Below the pieces are notes generated by a model. It searched no databases and was not told where the DNA came from. It saw nothing but the letters and a program-made list of their open reading frames with translations. A stretch of DNA of 12,433 bases from contig CALGBV010000313.1 of the NCBI GenBank assembly GCA_937884015.1, positions 1-12,433 on the forward strand, read 5' to 3'. Source of the DNA: an uncultured Bacteroidales bacterium (lineage in GTDB: Bacteria; Bacteroidota; Bacteroidia; Bacteroidales; F082). The position numbers and the translations under genes were made by a program. Positions 7,813 to 12,433 of the stretch are shown here, in pieces; within the stretch, counting starts at the first letter, position 1, and the number at the start of each line of letters is the position of its first letter.

Positions 7813-7845
7813 CAAATATAGTATTATTTCGTTGTCTAAAACAAA
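7813..7845 (-). promoter_or_regulatory. Promoter of the surface lipoprotein gene, Bacteroidota type
   Basis: On the minus strand TTTG (7845-7842) is followed after 21 bases by TATATTTG (7820-7813), a full match to the TTTG-N19-21-TAnnTTTG consensus. Transcription would start near 7806, leaving a leader of about 18 bases before the ATG at 7787-7785. The promoter lies just after the terminator of the efflux operon, so the lipoprotein gene should be transcribed on its own. Confidence 0.72.
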
Positions 7846-7887
7846 AAAACTATTTTTTAGATTCCCGCCCCAGGAACCTAAAAACAT

Positions 7888-7917
7888 AAAAAGCCCCGAC
7901 AATCTGTCAGGGCTTTT
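7888..7917 (-). terminator. Intrinsic terminator of the efflux/PII-like operon
   Basis: Bases 7889-7901 pair with 7905-7917 around a three-base loop (7902-7904). The single C-A mismatch on the plus strand (7897/7909) becomes a U-G wobble in minus-strand RNA, where the hairpin is followed by five U (complement of 7888-7892). This favours use on the minus strand. It lies 25 bases after the PII-like stop codon. Confidence 0.87.
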
Positions 7918-7942
7918 GGGATAAATTGCAATAATCCGATAA

Positions 7943-8236
7943 TCAAATCATGCTCTCAACATTCCAGCAGAAAGCGCGGAGACCCAGTTCTGGTGTCTTT
8001 TGGTCTTGTTCTTTCAGCGTGTTGAGAATCGGTTGTGCTTTTTCGTCGTCGACGATGGTGAGGATGGCGTTGTTCAAGGTCGGCCAGGCGTGTGAGCCGT
8101 AGTGGGCTTCGCCCTTATTGCTGCCGTGTCCTTTGATTTCGTCCCATTCGGTAAAGCCTTGCACGCCGTTGCTGTTGAGCATCTTGGCGATTTCTTCGTA
8201 ATAGGCTTGGTTGTATGCGATAAATATTGCTTTCAT
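7943..8236 (-). CDS. PII-like regulatory protein in RND efflux operon
   Basis: Small predicted cytosolic protein of 97 residues, resembling the PII/NRPII superfamily trimers that sense ligands through a flexible T-loop. A beta strand MKAIFIAYN (1-9) leads to a helix (10-22), then GVQGFTEW (24-31), a T-loop-like stretch (32-52), a strand NAILTIVDD (56-64), a helix (65-79) and LGLRAFCWNVE (84-94). The T-loop-like part carries GHGSNKG (36-42) and His37, His45 and His49, a possible metal site. It lacks the classical PII uridylylation context and the GDGKIF segment, so it is a divergent PII-like member. Start ATG 8234-8236 is chosen; an upstream in-frame ATG at 8309-8311 would only add a Lys/Ser/Thr-rich stretch encoded by a GACT-phased tract. 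It lies 179 bases after the pump gene on the same strand with no terminator between, and is closed by one. Regulation of the pump is inferred from position. Confidence 0.8.
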   Translation of the reverse strand: MKAIFIAYNQAYYEEIAKMLNSNGVQGFTEWDEIKGHGSNKGEAHYGSHAWPTLNNAILTIVDDEKAQPILNTLKEQDQKTPELGLRAFCWNVESMI

Positions 8237-8245
8237 GGTGGATTT

Positions 8246-8385
8246 GACAATTAGACTTGTGGACTTTTTAGACTTTATTTTTTTGACGGACGTTTTTTTT
8301 GAGGCCGTCATTTCCGCGCAAGCGGAAATCTCATTTTATTATTGGGCAATTGATTTTTTTTGACTAATGGACTTGGAGACTTTGC
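8246..8385. repeat. Two imperfect direct repeats of 8-base-phased GAC(T)
   Basis: On the plus strand GAC begins at 8246, 8254, 8262 and 8271, and again at 8362, 8370 and 8378, so spacing is almost always 8 bases. The 24 bases from 8246 and the 24 bases from 8362 agree at 16 positions. They flank a central stretch that holds a palindrome. The tract lies outside coding sequence if the PII-like start at 8236 is right. Origin could be slippage or a small repeated intergenic element. Confidence 0.6.
8310..8329. repeat. Perfect 8-bp palindrome in pump/PII-like gap
   Basis: ATTTCCGC (8310-8317) and GCGGAAAT (8322-8329) pair perfectly around a four-base loop GCAA, read on the plus strand. No U-run follows on the minus strand, the transcribed direction, so it is not an ordinary intrinsic terminator there. 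It may be an RNA stability or processing element, or part of a repeated palindromic unit. Confidence 0.75.
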
Positions 8386-8399
8386 GTCTCCAAATCCAT
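8367..8399. repeat. 13-bp hairpin just after the RND pump gene
   Basis: ATGGA/TCCAT and TTGGAGAC/GTCTCCAA form an outer five-pair and an inner eight-pair stem, separated by one C-A mismatch (8372/8394), with a five-base loop TTTGC (8381-8385). It begins 16 bases after the pump stop codon in the direction of transcription. On the minus strand the hairpin is followed by A-rich sequence rather than U, so it is unlikely to terminate the pump transcript by the intrinsic route. A 3'-end-protecting or REP-like role is possible. Confidence 0.72.
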
Positions 8400-8415
8400 A
8401 ATCAATATATCCAAT

Positions 8416-11400
8416 TTATCTGATATTTTCCGTAGCCGTCAATGCCTTTTCGGCTTTGCGCTTTTTGCGGCGGACGGCGCGGGTTTCCAATGAACAATAG
8501 AATGCCGGGATGAACAGCAGGGTAATCAAGGTGGAAACGGTCAAGCCCCATGCCACGGTGACACCCAATGAGTTCCACATCTCAGCGCCTTCACCACGAC
8601 CGAGAGCCAAAGGGATCATACCCAAGACTGTGGTCAAGGTGGTCATCAGGATAGGACGCAGACGTGAACGTGCGGCCTGAACAGTGGCTTCCTTCACATC
8701 GGTGCCGCGTTCTTCAAGCAGGGTGGTGTAGTCGATGAGCACGATACCGTTCTTCACTACGATACCCATCAGAATCAGGATACCGACGAAGGCCATGACA
8801 CCCAAAGCCATGTTGTTGGCCCACAAGCCAATGAGGACGCCAGTGAAGGTGAACGGCACGGAGAACATGATGACGAATGGCTTCATGAGGTTCTCGAACT
8901 GAGCGGCCATCACGATGTAAACCAAGATGATGATGAGGACGAGCAGCACGAACAAATCTCCGAACATCTCCTTCTGGGTTTCGTAGTCACCGGCAATAGT
9001 GGTGACGATTTCCTGCGGTATTTCAGTCTCGTCAATGACTTCGTTTGCCATCTTAACAGCATCACTCAAGACCTGGCCTTTACCAAGCATGGCGGTGACT
9101 TTCACCAGACGTTCACGGTCCTTACGTTCGATTTGAGGAGGTGTCAGAGTTTCGACAACCTTGCCGAGGTCGCCGACGCGGACGGCTTGTCCGTAACCGT
9201 TGTAAATCTTGATGTCTTCGATGTTCTCAATGCTCTGGCGGAATTCAGGAGCGTAACGCACACGGATGTCGTATTCGTCACCGTCTTCACGATAGTAGGA
9301 GGTAACCGAACCTTTGATTCTGTTGCTGACGTATGTTGCAGCCGTCGTGCTGTTCAAACCGTTCAAAGCCAGCTTTTCACGGTCGAAGTCAACTTGATAT
9401 TCAGGCGTGTAGGCATCGCGGCTGACGATGACCTGCTTGATGCCGCGGTCGCGGAGTTTCTGGGCCAATTCGTTGGCGATGCGGTCGGTAGTGGCGAAAT
9501 CGTAACCATAGACTTCAACCACGACAGAGGATGAAGCACCCATGCCGCCGCCGCCTTCGTTGACATTGGCTTTCTTAATCTGTGGGATGGCATTCAGACG
9601 TGTGCGAATGTCTTCAGCGATTTCCGTCGAAGTGCGCAGACCGGCCTTGCGGCGTTCGGTCTTCGTGCCGATACGCAAGTTGTATGAAATAATGTGCGTA
9701 CCATTGCTACGCATGGAAGCAAATGCATTGTCGGAGTCGGCCTGACCGAAACTGAAGTTGCAGATCTTCACTTCAGGCATGGCCATAAACTCATCAGCCA
9801 ATTCCTTTGCAAAGGCTCCGGTGACATCTTGTCCCGTACCGACAGGCAATTCAATGTTGATGGAAATACGGTCGGAGTCGCTCTTCGGCATCATTTCGGT
9901 CTTGATGAGCGGGCCGAAAACGATGACGGAAACCAGGAACAAACCAATCATGCTGAAGAAAACAACCTTGCGGTGGTTGACAGCCCAATTGATTAATCTT
10001 GCGTAACCGTTGCTGATGGCATCCAGACCTTTATTAATAGGTGTGAAAATGGCTTTGTGCAGTTTGCCCTGGTGAGGGTTCATCACAAGCATCTTGGCGC
10101 ACATCATAGGTACTAAGGTCAAGGCGCCGGTGGTCGACACTATCATGATGATGGAGACAATCCAACCCAGCTGCTTGAACATTACGCCAGTGGTGCCCTT
10201 AATCATGGTCAAAGGCAGGAACACGGCCAACATGGTGAGGGTAGAGGCGATAACCGAAAGCTGCACTTCCTGTGTAGCATGAACAGCAGCTTCCTTTGGT
10301 TTCTCACCTTTTTCAATATGTGTCGTAATGTTCTCCAAGACCACGATGGCATCGTCCACGACCATACCGATGGCCAACGAAAGTGCCGACATTGAAATGA
10401 TGTTCAAGGTATTGCCCGTTGCATACAGGTAAATCAGTGAGGCCAGCAATGAAATCGGGATGGCCAGCACGATGATGAAGGTGGCGCGCCAACGGCCCAA
10501 GAAGACGAACACCACAAGCATGACCAAAAGGAAGGTGATGAAGATGGTGTCTCTCAAGCTGCTGATGGTACTGATGATGCTGGTGGAACCATCGACAATG
10601 ATGGTGACCTTCACATCGGAAGGCAGGTTCTTTTCAATCTCATTCAGTTTTTTCTTGATGCCCTTGATGACGTTCACGGCATTGGCATCGGTCTGTTTCT
10701 GAATGGTGATGGTGGCACCCTGAACGCCGTTGCTGTAGGATTCCTGTGAACGCTCTTCCGGTCCGTCGACCACGCGAGCAATGTCTCTCAGATAGATAGG
10801 AGCGCCGTTGAAACTGCCCACGATGACGTCTTCCATTTCCTTAGCCGAACCGAATTCCTTCTGGATACGGATGTTGTAGGAGTTGGAGCCGATGTCCAAG
10901 TAACCGGCTGGAATGTTTCTGTTTTCGTTCATCAAGGTTGACGAGATGGTTTCCAGAGCCAGATTGTAGGATTCCAGCTTGTTCGGGTCGACGTAGACCT
11001 GGATTTCACGTTTTGGGGCGCCGCTTGCCGAAACAGTACCCACGCCGCTTACACGCGCCAATGGCGTGGTGATACGGTCGTCGATGATTTTCTCAAGTGC
11101 TGGAAGGCTCTCTTCAGCCGTGACGCTCAGAAGCATGATAGGCATGTCTTCCGCATTGAACTTGAAAAGCACGGGATTGGTGCAGCCATCTGGCAGATAG
11201 TTTCGCACGATGTCCAACTTGTCGCGCACGTTGTTGGTGGCGGTCTCAATGTCGATGCCGCTTTCAAATTCCAAGGAAATGACGGAAGTGTTTTCCTTTG
11301 ATGTTGATGAAATGTGCTTCAAGTCAGGCACGGCATTGAGGGTGTTTTCCAAAGTCTTGGAAATATTGGTCTCAATATCCTGAGCACTGGCTCCTTGGTA

Positions 11401-11550
11401 TGATGTCATGACCATGATGAAGTTGGTCTCCATATCAGGCAACTGGTTGATGGAGAGGTTCATCAGGGAAAAGACACCGAAAATGGCGATGGCAATGAAC
11501 ACCAATGCCGTCGTCACGGAATTATTTACTGCAGTTCTTTGTAGACTCAT
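8416..11550 (-). CDS. HAE1-type RND efflux permease (AcrB family)
   Basis: Inner-membrane proton-driven pump of a tripartite efflux system, 1044 residues (AcrB is 1049). The usual order is complete: TM1 (about 12-31), first porter/docking region, TM2-6 (about 335-490), TM7 (about 528-548), second porter/docking region (550-860), TM8-12 (about 865-1021). TM4 holds the proton-relay pair Asp399-Asp400 in GMVVDDAIVVLENI, and TM10 has Lys933 in GIVVKNGIVLID, matching AcrB Asp407/408 and Lys940. The DDAIVV form points to hydrophobe/amphiphile (HAE1) export rather than the CzcA/CusA metal group. A Gly-rich loop GGGGMG (666-671) is unusual but compatible with a porter loop. The start lies six bases after the adaptor stop, so the two are cotranscribed. 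No Shine-Dalgarno site is evident, as is common in this phylum. Substrates are unknown. Confidence 0.97.
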   Translation of the reverse strand: MSLQRTAVNNSVTTALVFIAIAIFGVFSLMNLSINQLPDMETNFIMVMTSYQGASAQDIETNISKTLENTLNAVPDLKHISSTSKENTSVISLEFESGIDIETATNNVRDKLDIVRNYLPDGCTNPVLFKFNAEDMPIMLLSVTAEESLPALEKIIDDRITTPLARVSGVGTVSASGAPKREIQVYVDPNKLESYNLALETISSTLMNENRNIPAGYLDIGSNSYNIRIQKEFGSAKEMEDVIVGSFNGAPIYLRDIARVVDGPEERSQESYSNGVQGATITIQKQTDANAVNVIKGIKKKLNEIEKNLPSDVKVTIIVDGSTSIISTISSLRDTIFITFLLVMLVVFVFLGRWRATFIIVLAIPISLLASLIYLYATGNTLNIISMSALSLAIGMVVDDAIVVLENITTHIEKGEKPKEAAVHATQEVQLSVIASTLTMLAVFLPLTMIKGTTGVMFKQLGWIVSIIMIVSTTGALTLVPMMCAKMLVMNPHQGKLHKAIFTPINKGLDAISNGYARLINWAVNHRKVVFFSMIGLFLVSVIVFGPLIKTEMMPKSDSDRISINIELPVGTGQDVTGAFAKELADEFMAMPEVKICNFSFGQADSDNAFASMRSNGTHIISYNLRIGTKTERRKAGLRTSTEIAEDIRTRLNAIPQIKKANVNEGGGGMGASSSVVVEVYGYDFATTDRIANELAQKLRDRGIKQVIVSRDAYTPEYQVDFDREKLALNGLNSTTAATYVSNRIKGSVTSYYREDGDEYDIRVRYAPEFRQSIENIEDIKIYNGYGQAVRVGDLGKVVETLTPPQIERKDRERLVKVTAMLGKGQVLSDAVKMANEVIDETEIPQEIVTTIAGDYETQKEMFGDLFVLLVLIIILVYIVMAAQFENLMKPFVIMFSVPFTFTGVLIGLWANNMALGVMAFVGILILMGIVVKNGIVLIDYTTLLEERGTDVKEATVQAARSRLRPILMTTLTTVLGMIPLALGRGEGAEMWNSLGVTVAWGLTVSTLITLLFIPAFYCSLETRAVRRKKRKAEKALTATENIR

Positions 11551-11556
11551 GGCGTG

Positions 11557-12433
11557 TTACTCTTTAACCTTTACTTCAATGCCATTCTTCAAACGTGCCT
11601 GACCTTCGGTGACGACTCTGTCGCCTTCGTTGAGGCCGCTGATGATTTCATACTTGTCGCCCAAACGCTTGCCGACTTCCACCAACTGATACTTGACGGT
11701 GTTGTCAGCTTGGAGCACATAAATGAAATGTTCGCCCGAACCCACTTGCTTGACCACGGAGACATCAGGAACGACAATGTGATGGTTGGTGCCGAAGTTT
11801 GCCGTGACGCGGGCAAACATGCCTGGACGCAGCTTCTGGTCCTTGTTGTCAACGATGACTTCAACAGGGAAGGTGTGCGTGTTGGCGTTGATGGTAGGGT
11901 AGATGAGGTTGACTTTGCCTTTGAACACTTCATTCGGATAAGCATCGACGGTTACATCGAATTCCATACCGGTGTGAACTTCGGTGAACTGGCTTTCCGA
12001 AACGTTGATGAGCATCTTCACAGGCATAATCTGCTCGACGACGAAAATTGGCTGGGTCATGGCATACATGTCGCCTTTGTCGTAGTTACGGGCAGTGACG
12101 ACGCCGCTGATAGGACTTCTCAACTTGGTGTTTTCCAAAAGGTTGGCGTAAGTCTTTTTCTGAATGTTGAGCGACATGACAGCCAAGTCGTAGTCGGCTT
12201 GTGAGACGCCGCCAATCTTATAAAGTTCGGCGATACGGCTCAATTCGATGGAGTCGTTCACATATTGCAGACGGCTCTTAGCGAGGTTGGCATCGTCCAT
12301 GATGGCGAGCAACTGGCCTTTGCCAACTTTTTGGCCGACTTCAACGTAAATGTTGTTAATGCGGCCTGCCGATTGCGAAACGATGTTGTTCGTGGCATTC
12401 GGCTCAACGTTTGAGGTGTAGGTGGTCGTGATG
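11557..12433 (-). CDS. RND periplasmic adaptor (MFP/AcrA family), N-terminus beyond edge
   Basis: Periplasmic link between the RND pump and an outer-membrane channel. The frame is open to the right edge, giving 291 residues; the signal peptide/lipobox and first strands are missing. Visible in order (numbered from the edge): first lipoyl half (about 22-45, with GRINNIYVEVGQKVGKGQ), a short alpha-hairpin (about 46-102, with GGVSQADYD near its turn), second lipoyl half (about 103-134, with LRSPISGVVTARNYDKGD), beta-barrel (about 135-215, ending RPGMFARVTANF) and membrane-proximal domain (about 216-291, with VPDVSVV, ISGLNEGDRVVTEGQARLKNG). These are family hallmarks. The hairpin is short, as in many Bacteroidota adaptors. 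Only six bases separate its stop from the pump ATG. Regulation lies upstream, outside the window. Confidence 0.95.
   Translation of the reverse strand, partial: ITTTYTSNVEPNATNNIVSQSAGRINNIYVEVGQKVGKGQLLAIMDDANLAKSRLQYVNDSIELSRIAELYKIGGVSQADYDLAVMSLNIQKKTYANLLENTKLRSPISGVVTARNYDKGDMYAMTQPIFVVEQIMPVKMLINVSESQFTEVHTGMEFDVTVDAYPNEVFKGKVNLIYPTINANTHTFPVEVIVDNKDQKLRPGMFARVTANFGTNHHIVVPDVSVVKQVGSGEHFIYVLQADNTVKYQLVEVGKRLGDKYEIISGLNEGDRVVTEGQARLKNGIEVKVKE

Noticed and set aside
8237..8311. A 25-residue N-terminal extension of the PII-like protein from ATG 8309-8311
   Set aside because: It translates the GACT-phased tract into a Lys/Ser/Thr-rich stretch, starts inside a palindrome, and precedes MKAIFIAYN, which already begins with the first beta strand expected of the fold.
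11554..12204. A 216-codon open frame on the plus strand opposite the adaptor gene
   Set aside because: It is antisense to a gene with clear family motifs, and its His/Asp/Val-rich composition is typical of an antisense shadow. The same holds for the plus-strand open frames at 1311-1766, 1868-2302 and 9133-9534.
12310..12312. TTG as start codon of the adaptor gene
   Set aside because: The same frame continues upstream to the window edge with a clear lipoyl half-domain (GRINNIYVEVGQKVGKGQ), so the true start lies outside the window.
1..12433. CRISPR arrays, tRNA or rRNA genes, insertion sequences
   Set aside because: No regularly spaced repeats with unique spacers, no tRNA or rRNA-like sequence and no transposase gene were recognised on either strand.

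Overview
The window comes from a Bacteroidota genome, most likely order Bacteroidales. Four things point there: Rho carries a long disordered insert after its N-terminal domain; a DUF4293 membrane protein is divergent from rho; one secreted protein ends in a type IX secretion (T9SS) sorting tail; and two upstream regions carry a TTG/TTTG ... TAnnTTTG promoter of the Bacteroidota sigma factor type. Genus cannot be decided from sequence alone. The two window edges cut genes at both ends.

Layout. (1) 1-3950, minus strand: promoter, rho, and 31 bases later an MMPL/RND-type lipid exporter that runs off the left edge. (2) 4000-4488, plus strand: a four-helix DUF4293 membrane protein, divergent from rho. 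(3) 4653-6086, plus strand: a secreted BspA-like leucine-rich-repeat protein with a T9SS tail. (4) 6156-7787, minus strand: a lipoprotein with BACON-like, Ig-like and beta-propeller regions and a probable surface-export signal. It converges on gene 3, and a strong bidirectional terminator separates them. (5) 7943-12433, minus strand: an efflux operon reading periplasmic adaptor (cut by the right edge), HAE1-type RND pump, then a small PII-like protein, closed by an intrinsic terminator.

How the genes work together. The adaptor and pump are the inner-membrane and periplasmic parts of a tripartite exporter; the outer-membrane channel gene probably lies beyond the right edge. The PII-like protein is a candidate cytosolic regulator of that pump. 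Genes 3 and 4 look like two independent cell-surface proteins using different export routes (T9SS and surface-lipoprotein export). The rho/DUF4293/MMPL block is housekeeping.

The least explained DNA is the 179-base gap between the pump and the PII-like gene (8237-8415). It holds two near-perfect palindromes and two tracts of GAC(T) phased at about 8 bases, with no intrinsic terminator and no clear promoter.
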